DNA from: an uncultured Clostridia bacterium
GTDB lineage: Bacteria > Bacillota > Clostridia > Oscillospirales > Acutalibacteraceae
Assembly: GCA_927362715.1 (NCBI GenBank)
Contig: CAKMIX010000008.1
Coordinates: 1-64,000 of the forward strand
Reading direction: 5' to 3'
Length of the DNA stretch: 64,000 nt
Under the pieces are notes generated by a model, which made no database searches, was not told the origin of the DNA, and saw nothing but the letters and a program-made list of their open reading frames with translations. Of this stretch, positions 42,251 to 51,451 are shown in pieces. The translations under genes were made by a program, and so were the position numbers. Every line of letters begins with the position of its first letter. The stretch's first letter is position 1.

Positions 42251-45200
42251 CTAAATATTTACACGAACGGCTTGCCCGAGCGCAAAAGAATACAGATATG
42301 CCTCCCGCACATCCGCTTCAAAGATCTGCTTCGCAGCATAAGCATAAACGCTGAGCTGCGTTTTGTAACGTGCAGCAAGCTCTTCGGGCGCACGGACACG
42401 GTCTGTCTTATAATCCACCAGCACGATGTCACCGTTTTCGCCAAAAGCACAGTCAATTATACCCTGCAGCAGCACTTGCTCGTTTTCATATGCTTGATTT
42501 ACTTTTCCGACTGCTTCTTTCGCGGGCAAAAATACGGTAAACTTCTGTTCTCGGCAGATAAAATCTGCTTTTTCCATGCGCGCAAGCAGCGGAGAATGCA
42601 AAAAATCTGTCAGTGCCGTGCGGTCAAGCACTTCACAGGCATCCTGCGTCAGCTTGCCGATTTGACAAAGACGGCGGATCTCTGCTTCCAGATCCTGCTT
42701 TGCAGCTGCAAAATCACAATACTGGGCAAAGGTGTGGGGCGCCGTGCCGCGCATGGCGGGCGTCATGCCGCCTTTACCGAGAAAAGCGGGTCGCGCCTCG
42801 GCGAAGAAGGAAAACGCATCATCGCGCGCGTTGAGCGCAGAAGCGCTGATTTTTGCCGGACACGCGCGCAAAGGCAGGAAAGGATAAATATATTCGATTC
42901 TTTCTTTTATCGTCTGCATGAGCACGGGATCCACTTCTGCACATATCGGCGTTGTTTCCACGAATGACTCTTCCTGCGCTGCTTCTCGCGGTACGATGAC
43001 ACGCAAACGGAATTCGGTCTTCACCTCTTTTTCCCCTGTATAATCTGCCAGTGTGCGCAGCGCTTGGGCGTCAGGGTGTTTCATATATGCAGCGCAGATC
43101 CATGAAAGATAGTTATTCACGCCTTGCACATATGCAGTCGAAACGCTCGTCTCACCGAGCACATCCTCTGCCGCTTTTTGGGCGATGCGGGCCGTGCCGG
43201 TTTGACCGTTTCCGGATCCTACAAGGATCAGCCGTTCTTTGGCACGTGTCAGCGCAACATACAGCACACGCAGCTCTTCCGCCTGTGCGTCCGCCTGTAT
43301 ACCGAGTTTTGCCGCCACATACGGAACGGACGGGAAACTTCGCCGCCCATTCGGATCATATATTTTCAATCCGAGTTTCATCTTCGGGTGGATCAGCAGC
43401 GGCTTCCTTTGATCGGAGGCGTTGAAAGCTGCGCCGCATTTTGCAAGAAATACCACCGGGAACTCCAAACCTTTGCTCTTGTGGATCGTCATAATACGCA
43501 CAACGTCGGCATATTCGGAAACGCCCGTTGCCGCTTCCACATTTGCTTCATTGTCCTGCAGACGATTCAAGTACCGCAAGAATCCGGAAAGGCTGTTATT
43601 GCCGATTTCGGCATAGCTTTCCGCATAGCGCAGCAAAAGCTGTAAATTCAGTTTTCGGTTTTCGCCGCCCGGCATTGCGCCGACGATCGCCATAAAGCCC
43701 GTCGTCTCATACACGCTGCGCAGCAGCGCTGCGGGCGTAAGCACGGTGGAAAGCGCATGCAGTTCGCGATAATCCGCCAAAAATCGGCGGCATTTGTCCA
43801 GATCCGCGCGTGAAAGCTTACAAAACAGAGGCTCATCATGCGAGAGCATTTTAATTTCAGTAAGCTCGTCGGGCGTAAAGCCCCAGATTGGTGAAAACAG
43901 ACAGGCGCACAGCGGGACATCGTCATACGGGTTGTTGAGCGCTTTCAGAAGAGAAACCATGGTGCGAATTTCCCGCATGGCAAAAAAGCCGCCTTTTTTT
44001 TGAAAAAATGCCGGAATTCCTGCTTCCTCAAGTGCGTCAAAATACTGTTCGCCACCCGTAAGCGAGCGCATCAGGATGCAGATGTCCCCATAGCGCACGG
44101 GGCGGGTGCCGCCGTTTCCATTCGAGACGGGCGTCTTATCGGCGATCATGGTTTGAATACACTGCGCAATATGCGCCGCCTCAGGCGAAATGCGATCAGC
44201 GCTTCCGGCGCTTTCGGGCAGCAAATGCAGCTCTACAGGGGCGTCTTCTGCCGAATCATAAGCGGCAGAGGCATATAAACGCTCCGTCTCACCGTATTCC
44301 ACACCACAGATCTCTTCGGTCATTAACTGTTCAAATAGGTAGTTGATGCCGTTTGCCACCGTTTTACGGGAACGAAAGTTATTTCCAAGCGTAATGCGCG
44401 CGGGAAAATGTATGCCGTCATAATCCGCGCTCGCCGCTCTGCGACGCAGGAAGATCTCAGGCATGGCAAGACGGAAGCCGTAGATGCTCTGTTTTACGTC
44501 ACCGACGCAAAAGAGGTTCCGTTCATTATCGGAGAGCGCCGTAAAAAGCAGTTCCTGCGCTTCATTGGTATCCTGATATTCGTCAAGCAGGATTTCTTTG
44601 TACTGTGTGCGCAGCGATTCGGCAAGCGGCGTGCGCGAAACGCCGCCGTCTGTATCCCTTTGTACGAGCAGGCGCAGCGCCGTATGTGAAATATCGCTGA
44701 AGTCATAAGCGTTTTCTGAGCGTTTGGCTTCCAGAAGCCGCGCAGAAAAATCCAGCACCGTATCAATGAGCACCTGCACCATCGGGCGCAGGGTGTGCAT
44801 ATCTTCCCGATGCTCCGTCTCTGTCGCAGGGAACAAATCTTGCAGCTTTCCGAAATTGCTTTTCACCTTTTTGCGCAGCGCGGCAACGATCTCCTTGGTA
44901 CGGTTCCCTGTATACCCTTTCGGAGCACGGCGAAAAGCATCAGCCGAATAAGAGTCGGTCAAGCGCTTCGCTGCGTCCCACTCGGGCGTACAAACAGCAT
45001 CCAGCAGCTTTTGTGCGAAAAAGAGGTCCGATTGCAGCGCAGGTGCATAAGCGTCAGAAAGCGGCGGCTCCATCTCCAAAAGCTGTAGGGCTTTTTTTAA
45101 TAACCGCACGCAGTCTCGCACGCGAACCGCTGCACTCTCAAGGATCCGTTTCCCCCAAGCGCTTTCGGCAAGCGGCGTTTTCTCGTCATAAAAAGACGGA

Positions 45201-45790
45201 ATGCTTTGCAGCCAAATCTCAGGATCCGGATAGGCCTGCGCATAGCGGTATAAGTCTAAAACCGCATCTGTAAGCCGTCGGTCATTTGCGCCCTGCATCA
45301 GAAGGCCCGAAAGCATTTGAAAGGCAGGACTGTTATCCTCATAAAGCTTTTGCAGACAGGCTTGTGCAGTTTCCTCCTCCATAGCGCGGCGTTCGCTGTC
45401 ATCCAGAATACGAAAATCCGGCGATATGTCTGCCTCATGGAAATAGGTCTTGACAAGCGTGCTGCAAAAGCTGTCCATGGTGCAGATCTGCGCAGAAGAA
45501 AGCAGCATCTGCTGCCGCAGCAGATATGTGCTGTTCGGTTTTTTTGCAAGCTCCGCTTCCAGCGCCTTGCCGATACGCTCGCGCATCTCGGACGCTGCCG
45601 CCTTGGTAAAGGTCACGACAAGCAGCCGGTCAAGCGGGCACGGCGCGGTCTCATCACAGACTAAGCGGATCACACGTTCAACAAGCACTGCCGTCTTGCC
45701 GGAGCCCGCGGCCGCAGAGACGAGCAGCCCGCCGCCGCGCGCAGATATGGCGTTTTGCTGTTCTGGTGTCCAAGTTCGAACGGTACTCAT
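42251..45790 (-). CDS. addA: ATP-dependent helicase/nuclease subunit A
   Basis: An 1179-residue subunit of the AddAB (RexAB) helicase-nuclease, the Firmicutes counterpart of RecBCD, which processes double-strand breaks for recombination. Walker A is SAAAGSGKTAVLVERV near residues 25-40. The UvrD-type motif II is ILLDEYQDTNEAQ, and TIHKSKGLEFPVVFLAKCG and LRVLYVALTRAKERLILVGS are motifs V-VI. The C-terminal RecB-like nuclease is LLQGIIDCAFGENGDIVLVD with the YKTDR catalytic Lys. The start has GGGAGGAACAGGG upstream and overlaps the addB stop by 4 bases. Confidence 0.96.
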   Translation of the reverse strand: MSTVRTWTPEQQNAISARGGGLLVSAAAGSGKTAVLVERVIRLVCDETAPCPLDRLLVVTFTKAAASEMRERIGKALEAELAKKPNSTYLLRQQMLLSSAQICTMDSFCSTLVKTYFHEADISPDFRILDDSERRAMEEETAQACLQKLYEDNSPAFQMLSGLLMQGANDRRLTDAVLDLYRYAQAYPDPEIWLQSIPSFYDEKTPLAESAWGKRILESAAVRVRDCVRLLKKALQLLEMEPPLSDAYAPALQSDLFFAQKLLDAVCTPEWDAAKRLTDSYSADAFRRAPKGYTGNRTKEIVAALRKKVKSNFGKLQDLFPATETEHREDMHTLRPMVQVLIDTVLDFSARLLEAKRSENAYDFSDISHTALRLLVQRDTDGGVSRTPLAESLRTQYKEILLDEYQDTNEAQELLFTALSDNERNLFCVGDVKQSIYGFRLAMPEIFLRRRAASADYDGIHFPARITLGNNFRSRKTVANGINYLFEQLMTEEICGVEYGETERLYASAAYDSAEDAPVELHLLPESAGSADRISPEAAHIAQCIQTMIADKTPVSNGNGGTRPVRYGDICILMRSLTGGEQYFDALEEAGIPAFFQKKGGFFAMREIRTMVSLLKALNNPYDDVPLCACLFSPIWGFTPDELTEIKMLSHDEPLFCKLSRADLDKCRRFLADYRELHALSTVLTPAALLRSVYETTGFMAIVGAMPGGENRKLNLQLLLRYAESYAEIGNNSLSGFLRYLNRLQDNEANVEAATGVSEYADVVRIMTIHKSKGLEFPVVFLAKCGAAFNASDQRKPLLIHPKMKLGLKIYDPNGRRSFPSVPYVAAKLGIQADAQAEELRVLYVALTRAKERLILVGSGNGQTGTARIAQKAAEDVLGETSVSTAYVQGVNNYLSWICAAYMKHPDAQALRTLADYTGEKEVKTEFRLRVIVPREAAQEESFVETTPICAEVDPVLMQTIKERIEYIYPFLPLRACPAKISASALNARDDAFSFFAEARPAFLGKGGMTPAMRGTAPHTFAQYCDFAAAKQDLEAEIRRLCQIGKLTQDACEVLDRTALTDFLHSPLLARMEKADFICREQKFTVFLPAKEAVGKVNQAYENEQVLLQGIIDCAFGENGDIVLVDYKTDRVRAPEELAARYKTQLSVYAYAAKQIFEADVREAYLYSFALGQAVRVNI

Positions 45791-48700
45791 CCCTGTTCCT
45801 CCCCTTTCAGCAATTTTTTCACATCGTCAAACTTGCCGTAATGCATCAGGTCGCGTGCGTCATCCCCGACTTCATAGCCGCAGACACAAGCGTAATCGCA
45901 GTAAGAGCAGGCAATATTTTTGCCGTTTTGCACGGCGGGCAGAATAGATATACGCCCGTTTTGCAGAGACAAGGCCATACTGCACAGATTATCATTGACC
46001 TTATTTTTCAGAGCATCAAATTCCGGGCGGTCCAAAAGCTTCCCCACAAATTGTTCGCCGCGAGCGCTTACCGGTATAAAGCGGGCGGAAACGTCGCGGT
46101 CCATACCGAGGATCACATCCGTGTCATCAAGCACCACGCCGTTCATGCGGCTGTTTTGCAGCCTGGCTTTCTCGATCTCTGCTTCGTCAGCATTGCGTTC
46201 AAGTTTGTCCTCCACGGATTTTGCAGGCAGGTACAGCACGCCGGACGGCACGATCTCGCCAAATTTTTCCGTCCCGTTTTCCTGAATGGCATACAAATAA
46301 ATGAGCATTTGCATATTTAAGCCCGACAGTACCTCAGAAAGATCAAAGGTCTTGCCGCCGGATTTGTAGTCAACGACACGCAAATACGTCTTCCCGTTTT
46401 TTTTCATGGTGTCCACGCGGTCTACGGAGCCGACAATGCGAAGCGAGCCGCCGTTTTCAAGCGGGAGACGGTAGGGCGCGATCTCACCGTCCGGGGCGAT
46501 CGAAAGCTCAAAGGCAGCCGGCACAAAATCACTGACCGCAAATTCGCTGACAAGCCGCAGCAGAACATCTGTTACCGTGTCCGTGAGACGGTCCAACATG
46601 CGCGCAAAGCGCGCATCTTTCCCCTCGAGCCCGCCGAGTCGGCTTTCGGCATATTCGGAGAGAGTGTCTTTCACGGCCGCTCGCAGTTGTTCGGCAGACA
46701 TGGCGGCAAGCGTGTCCCTGTCATAACAGGAAAGCACGTTTTCAAGGCAATAGTGGATGACCGTACCGCTTTGCGCGGGGTCAAGTTCTGCCTTCTTCAG
46801 CGGCTTGAGTTTCAAACCATATTTGCAGAAATAGGAGAAAGGACATTTATAATAGGTCTCCGCGCGCGAAGCGGAAATGACCATATCCTTTCCGAACAGC
46901 TTTTCGGAAACCGTTCGGTCGGAAAACGCAGCTTGCCTGTCGGAAACCGTTCGCTCCAGTGCGGAAAGTCGGGCAGCAAAAGCAGGATCGTCTCGAAAAT
47001 ACGCGCGCAGCGTTTCGGAAAGCGTATCCTGCTGTAAAAATTCCTCTGCAAGCGTCTCGAAAGCGGCGGCAGGGCTTTGCACGCGGTCGATCGGGGCGGT
47101 CAGTGCATCATCCTTTACACACATGGAAGGAAAAATATCCTGAATTTCCCGCACAAGCGAAGACGGTCGCAAAGAACCGCCGTGAAAATCAGCAACCGAC
47201 CACGAAACGCACAGCCGTTCGCGCGGGAGGGTGAGCGCGTCGTAGACAAAGCTGCGTTCGTCCACCGTTTTATATTCCGCTGTATCCGACAGTTCCACGC
47301 CAAGTGCGGACAGCGTTTTTCTATCCGCGTCACTTAAAACACCATCGGTCGGCGGGTTCTCAGGGAAAACCTCGTCATTTGCACCGACGACGAATACAAC
47401 GCGCGGCGCATCAATTCGAATACGGTCTGCCGTCCCGACAGTCACCGTGTCCAAGCCCTGCGGCAGATGCCCGATGTCGGCGCTGTCCAGCAGAATACGG
47501 AACAGTTCATAAAATCGAGCGGGCGTGATTTCCCCCGTTCCGCAAGCAGCGGCGAGCGCATCGAGCATTTGCATAAGCAATTCCCAAACTGTGTTCTGCT
47601 GCTCGGCAAGTTCGTAAAATTCAGCGTCCAACAGTTCTTTTGCAAGTTTTTTAAGCGCGGCGGGTACTTCCATGCGTATTAGAAAATCATAAAGCACACG
47701 AGCCTTTGCAGCGCCGTCGCCCTCGGCAAAACCCTTTCTGAAACGCAGAACGGGTGCAACAGCGCGCTGCCGCAATTCGTTAAGATATTGCAGACGCTCC
47801 GCGTCACCGTCCTGCATGGCAACACCCAGACCGGACGGATTCTCCGTAAAATCGGATCTCCATTGCGCGCGTTCAATGCCCCACAGCACAGTATAGCTTT
47901 CCAAAGCAGCGATTTCCTCAGCGGTCAGCCCGCAAAGCCCCGTTTTCAAATAGCGAAGCAGCGCTTCCGTGGTGATCCCCTTTACGGTCATGCCAAGCAA
48001 ACAGTCGGTAAACTGCATCAAAGGCTGCGCAGCGACCGGCTGGCGACGATCTTCAAAGTACGGCACACCATACTTACGAAATGCAGCGCGAAGCGCCGTG
48101 TCATACGTGTCTTTTCGCCGTTGGATCACGGCAATATCACGTGCGCGAAAACCGTAGTCCCGTAAAAGCACACGGATCTGCCGCGCCACATAATCGCTCT
48201 CCTGTGCGCGGTTTGGCGCGGCGCAAAGCGAAATACAGTCGGTCTTTTCCAAAAACGGTTTTTTCGTACAGCAATACAGATTGCGCTCCAAATGCAAAAG
48301 TGCCGCCGGCTTGCTGTCCCTTGCTGCGGAAAACCAAATTGGCTTTGCTACCTGTACGGATTGCCGCGCGGCTGCCGCTTTGAGCATTTGCATTTCCCGG
48401 TCGATATTGTCAAATACACAGGCGTTGATTTCTTCTCCGTCCTCCGGTTTCGGCAGACAAAGTGTAATATACACGTCGCGGCAGACGCGCATCAGCGCTT
48501 CAAGCACGTTACGCTCCTGTTTTGTAAAACCGGCAAACGCATCTACAAATACGGTTTTATCTGAGAAATACGACCCGGTCAAAATCACATCCGTTAGTCT
48601 CGTAAGCTTGTCCGCGTCATCGTCAAAGCGTTCGTGCAAAAGTGCTTCATACATCTGCACAAGTAAGGAAAGCTCAGAAACCTTTTCTTTCAGCGCGCCG

Positions 48701-49137
48701 TTTTCCAAGTGCTCGCCCGCCGCCTGCAACTCAGGGACGGATACAGCACATTGCTTAAGCTCTTTGGCAAACGCAACGAGCGTGTGTAAAAGGTTCGGCC
48801 GCTTTGCATAACGTCTGTATATGCGCGTGTGCTCACCCAGCGCATCAAGCGCTAATCGCATCAGCACTGCGCGCATACCGTCGTCTATCTCGAGTTTGGC
48901 GGAAGAGGGCTCGTTTTCCAGCGCCGTTTCGGCAAGGCGGGTAAAACTGAGGATTTCAAGTTCCTGCATATGCTTTGCGCCCACGCGAGCGAGCATGGCG
49001 CGTTCCGACGCATAAGAAAACTGCTCGGGAACAAGAAGAATAAATCCCTTTTCCCCCGCCTGCAACCGATCTGCCAGCGTGTCGCGTACATACTTGGTTT
49101 TCCCGCTGCCGTTTCTGCCAAGTAAAAAACGAAGCAT
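45787..49137 (-). CDS. addB: ATP-dependent helicase/nuclease subunit B
   Basis: An 1116-residue partner of AddA with an inactive-helicase-like N-terminal part and a C-terminal nuclease. LLGRNGSGKTKYVRDTLADR is the N-terminal P-loop. The C-terminal nuclease domain has RVDTMKKNGKTYLRVVDYKS. An iron-sulfur cluster is suggested by CPFSYFCKYGLKL and the terminal CSYCDYACVC group. AAAGGAGG precedes the ATG. Order addB-addA and the ATGA overlap are typical. Confidence 0.95.
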   Translation of the reverse strand: MLRFLLGRNGSGKTKYVRDTLADRLQAGEKGFILLVPEQFSYASERAMLARVGAKHMQELEILSFTRLAETALENEPSSAKLEIDDGMRAVLMRLALDALGEHTRIYRRYAKRPNLLHTLVAFAKELKQCAVSVPELQAAGEHLENGALKEKVSELSLLVQMYEALLHERFDDDADKLTRLTDVILTGSYFSDKTVFVDAFAGFTKQERNVLEALMRVCRDVYITLCLPKPEDGEEINACVFDNIDREMQMLKAAAARQSVQVAKPIWFSAARDSKPAALLHLERNLYCCTKKPFLEKTDCISLCAAPNRAQESDYVARQIRVLLRDYGFRARDIAVIQRRKDTYDTALRAAFRKYGVPYFEDRRQPVAAQPLMQFTDCLLGMTVKGITTEALLRYLKTGLCGLTAEEIAALESYTVLWGIERAQWRSDFTENPSGLGVAMQDGDAERLQYLNELRQRAVAPVLRFRKGFAEGDGAAKARVLYDFLIRMEVPAALKKLAKELLDAEFYELAEQQNTVWELLMQMLDALAAACGTGEITPARFYELFRILLDSADIGHLPQGLDTVTVGTADRIRIDAPRVVFVVGANDEVFPENPPTDGVLSDADRKTLSALGVELSDTAEYKTVDERSFVYDALTLPRERLCVSWSVADFHGGSLRPSSLVREIQDIFPSMCVKDDALTAPIDRVQSPAAAFETLAEEFLQQDTLSETLRAYFRDDPAFAARLSALERTVSDRQAAFSDRTVSEKLFGKDMVISASRAETYYKCPFSYFCKYGLKLKPLKKAELDPAQSGTVIHYCLENVLSCYDRDTLAAMSAEQLRAAVKDTLSEYAESRLGGLEGKDARFARMLDRLTDTVTDVLLRLVSEFAVSDFVPAAFELSIAPDGEIAPYRLPLENGGSLRIVGSVDRVDTMKKNGKTYLRVVDYKSGGKTFDLSEVLSGLNMQMLIYLYAIQENGTEKFGEIVPSGVLYLPAKSVEDKLERNADEAEIEKARLQNSRMNGVVLDDTDVILGMDRDVSARFIPVSARGEQFVGKLLDRPEFDALKNKVNDNLCSMALSLQNGRISILPAVQNGKNIACSYCDYACVCGYEVGDDARDLMHYGKFDDVKKLLKGEEQG

Positions 49138-49159
49138 AAGCCCGCCTCCTTTCTGAAAT

Positions 49160-49188
49160 ATTTTACCACAGGGCTACACGTTTGACAA
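49160..49188 (-). promoter_or_regulatory. sigma-A promoter of addBA
   Basis: On the minus strand TTGTCA (49188-49183), a 17-bp spacer and TAAAAT (49165-49160), about 20 bases before the addB start codon. Confidence 0.75.
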
Positions 49189-49244
49189 CCGCGTACAACA
49201 GCATAAGTCCAAAAAAGCGTACATACTATTGCATCGGCAAGACA

Positions 49245-49273
49245 TTGCAAACGGTACGGATTTGTGCTATATT
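49245..49273 (+). promoter_or_regulatory. promoter-like sequence of the amidase gene
   Basis: TTGCAA at 49245-49250 and TATATT at 49268-49273, with a 17-bp spacer. The predicted transcript start near 49280 leaves only a few bases before the start codon. Confidence 0.55.
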
Positions 49274-49289
49274 GAACGCGGTGATGCGG

Positions 49290-49985
49290 ATGCGAAAACG
49301 GTTGAAAATAAAGTCAAAAAAAATACTGCGGCTGCTGCTTATCGGTTGTTTTTCGGCGGTGCTTGTGCTGTTCTGTGTCACAGCGGTATATTGGCAATCA
49401 CAGAAAGAGGAGATTTCCGTTTGTCTTGACGCAGGGCACGGCGCGCACGATGTCGGCGCCGTAAACGGCGAACGCTACGAAAAAAACGATAATCTGCGCC
49501 TTGCCCTGCTTGTACGGGATGCCTTGGAGGAAAAAGGCGTTAAAGTGTATATGACCCGTTCGGACGACACCTTTCTTTCGCTTCAGGAACGATGCGACTA
49601 TGCCAACCGCCGCAACTGCACGCTGTTCGTAGCCCTGCACCGAAACAGCGCCGAAAGCGGAAAAGGCGTGGAGATCTGGGTACAAAATACGCCGGGCAAA
49701 ATCGATTGGGCGCTGGCGGAAAACATTTTGTTTCAAATGGAAAGCGCGGGTATTTCCGAGAACCGCGGTGTAAAAACAGGATATGTCCATAATCCTGACG
49801 GCAACTACTATGTAAACGCCCACACAAAAATGCCCAGCTGCCTTGTGGAAGCGGGATTTGTGACCAGCGACGAGGACAACGCTTTGTTTGATGAAAATTT
49901 GGACGCATACGCACAGGCGATCGCGCTCGGCATCTATGAGACGCTGACGGATATGCAGTCCGGCGTTTTGCCTGCGGAAGAATAA
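49290..49985 (+). CDS. N-acetylmuramoyl-L-alanine amidase (CwlD-like, Amidase_3)
   Basis: A 231-residue zinc amidase with an N-terminal membrane anchor or signal (about residues 12-32). The zinc ligands fit the Amidase_3 family: His in CLDAGHGAHDVGAV, Glu in GERYEKNDNLRL and His in VALHRNSAES. The catalytic Glu is in SCLVEAGFVTSDEDN. Size and anchor resemble CwlD, which makes muramic lactam in spore cortex, and bofA nearby fits a sporulation role, but a vegetative amidase is possible. The start is 49290 or 49284; GGTG lies just upstream of both. Confidence 0.85.
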   Translation: MRKRLKIKSKKILRLLLIGCFSAVLVLFCVTAVYWQSQKEEISVCLDAGHGAHDVGAVNGERYEKNDNLRLALLVRDALEEKGVKVYMTRSDDTFLSLQERCDYANRRNCTLFVALHRNSAESGKGVEIWVQNTPGKIDWALAENILFQMESAGISENRGVKTGYVHNPDGNYYVNAHTKMPSCLVEAGFVTSDEDNALFDENLDAYAQAIALGIYETLTDMQSGVLPAEE

Positions 49986-49996
49986 CGGCAGATGCG

Positions 49997-50035
49997 AACA
50001 GACGCTGTGAGGAAATCCTCACAGCGTCTGTTTTT
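49997..50035. terminator. strong terminator between the amidase gene and bofA
   Basis: AACAGACGCTGTGAGG (49997-50012) pairs perfectly over 16 bp with 50017-50032 around AAAT, followed by a T-run on the plus strand. It lies between convergent genes. Confidence 0.93.
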
Positions 50036-50045
50036 CTCGAATTTG

Positions 50046-50306
50046 CTACGGCAGACGACAGATCGTTTGCACGAGCAGCAGCAGGATCACGCCCGGTGTA
50101 CCGCCGAGCGCGGCAACGGCAAGGCTCGGCAAATTTAACGGGAGAGACACGCCGAAAAATCCACCCAAAAAGTTCGCTGCAAAAAATGCTGCTGCGCCCT
50201 GCACGATGGTCAATAACAGTGCAGAAACAAACCGCCCGCTGCGTATCATAGCGATCAAAATACATGCGCCGCAGAGTCCCAGCGCGGCATAGATCCATCC
50301 TGTCAA
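50046..50306 (-). CDS. bofA: pro-sigma-K processing inhibitor BofA family protein
   Basis: An 86-residue membrane protein with two or three hydrophobic segments (about 6-20, 26-46 and 64-82). It contains AAAFFAANFLGGFFGVSLPL and ends AALGGTPGVILLLLVQTI, the typical BofA C-terminus. In B. subtilis BofA inhibits the protease SpoIVFB until sigma-K is to be activated. The start appears to be TTG at 50306 with GGGAGA upstream. There is no recognisable spoIVF in the window. Confidence 0.85.
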   Translation of the reverse strand: MTGWIYAALGLCGACILIAMIRSGRFVSALLLTIVQGAAAFFAANFLGGFFGVSLPLNLPSLAVAALGGTPGVILLLLVQTICRLP

Positions 50307-50366
50307 TTCAATCGTCTCCCGTGCGTTTTGTACATTTTATGAAAGACGAAAAATGATTTATTCCGA

Positions 50367-50396
50367 TTGTTTATTTCTTTTTTAAAGGAATATACT
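50367..50396 (+). promoter_or_regulatory. possible promoter of the small Cys-rich protein gene
   Basis: TTGTTT at 50367-50372 and TATACT at 50391-50396 with an 18-bp spacer, about 30 bases before the start codon. Confidence 0.5.
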
Positions 50397-50425
50397 TAAA
50401 TGAGACAAATTTGCGGAGGGATCTT

Positions 50426-50620
50426 ATGCGAAAAGCGATCGTAACGTACGAGCAGTTTTGTGTATCCAAAAATCAAAACGTACTTTTGGAGGAACACCAT
50501 TATGAGGACGGCACTTATGCCATCTACTGCAAACACAGGGATACCTGTGATGATACAGAGTGCCGATGCATCCGACAACTGCAAAAAAGCCTGAAAATTT
50601 CTAAAACTTTGCAAAAATAA
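50426..50620 (+). CDS. small cysteine/histidine-rich protein of unknown function
   Basis: A 64-residue protein starting MRKAIVTYEQFCVSKNQNVL, with GGAGGG 5 bases before the ATG. A compact cysteine/histidine cluster CKHRDTCDDTECRC lies at about residues 35-48, and EEHHY lies upstream of it. The spacing suggests a small metal (zinc) site, but no named family is recognised. It has its own promoter-like sequence and a good ribosome binding site, so it is likely real. The next gene begins about 90 bases downstream. Confidence 0.6.
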   Translation: MRKAIVTYEQFCVSKNQNVLLEEHHYEDGTYAIYCKHRDTCDDTECRCIRQLQKSLKISKTLQK

Positions 50621-50710
50621 CTGCAAACGGTTGACCGAATATAAAAAATTTAGTAGAATAAATAAGAAATACTTAAATTTTCTGCTTTTTATATATATTC
50701 GGTGAGAAAC

Positions 50711-51391
50711 ATGAAGAGAATCCTTGACTTTGAAAAGATCGAAATTATTGACATTATCCCTTTTTCCTGCGGCATTCTGTTCCCAAGAAAAGAAATTTTA
50801 CCTGACGATAAATGTAAAGTCACGTTTTACGGCTTTGATATGGAAAAAATGCGCAACGCACCGGTGACCCGAAGCGTGTACATGCTCAACAAGTTTGGAA
50901 ACGGCTACCAACGCATTGTCGATGAGGTCGGTGATTATCTCAACTGTGATGCGGACAGCTTTTCCGGGAACGGAACCGTGATTGTATATCCTACAGGGGA
51001 AACCGGCGTCTTCGATTATGAGGGGAAGCCCATTTGGGCAGGCGATCTGCTCTACCATGACTGCCCCGTACAGGACGTCGCCTCCGATGGGAACCAGATC
51101 TGGTGCACCGTGCCCGACCAGAATGCGATCATCAGTTATTCCGTTGCGCACAAAAAGTTTTATATGCGCATCGGCGGCGAAAACTCTGCGGCGTTCAGCC
51201 GTCCGGTTTCTCTCTCTAAATACGGAAATGAATTGTTTATCTGCAACGCAGGCTCTTACAAAATCCGCACGGTCAATTTGAAAGATTATTCCGTACGTGA
51301 TTTCCGCACATTTGACGAACCCGTTCGCCGCTATGTGCGTACCTGCGGCAAGGAGATTGTCCAGCTGGATTCCGGCGTCTATATTTTATAA
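50711..51391 (+). CDS. unrecognised protein, possible partial beta-propeller
   Basis: A 226-residue soluble protein with no signal peptide. Repeating short segments such as GNGTVIVYPTGETGVFDYEG, ASDGNQIWCTVPDQNAIISY, YGNELFICNAGSYKIRTVNL and GKEIVQLDSGVYIL look like beta-propeller blades of about 40-45 residues. I do not recognise the family. The ATG at 50711 has GGTGAG upstream. A terminator follows. The small Cys-rich gene upstream is on the same strand but has its own promoter-like sequence. Confidence 0.65.
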   Translation: MKRILDFEKIEIIDIIPFSCGILFPRKEILPDDKCKVTFYGFDMEKMRNAPVTRSVYMLNKFGNGYQRIVDEVGDYLNCDADSFSGNGTVIVYPTGETGVFDYEGKPIWAGDLLYHDCPVQDVASDGNQIWCTVPDQNAIISYSVAHKKFYMRIGGENSAAFSRPVSLSKYGNELFICNAGSYKIRTVNLKDYSVRDFRTFDEPVRRYVRTCGKEIVQLDSGVYIL

Positions 51392-51408
51392 TTTTGCAGA
51401 TCAAGCTA

Positions 51409-51442
51409 AAAACCGCGGAAAGCACAGGCTTTCCGCGGTTTT
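51409..51442. terminator. bidirectional terminator
   Basis: AAAACCGCGGAAAGC (51409-51423) pairs perfectly with 51428-51442 around ACAG, with A and T runs on the outer sides. It separates the convergent propeller-like and mannosidase genes. Confidence 0.92.
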
Positions 51443-51451
51443 CTTATATGC

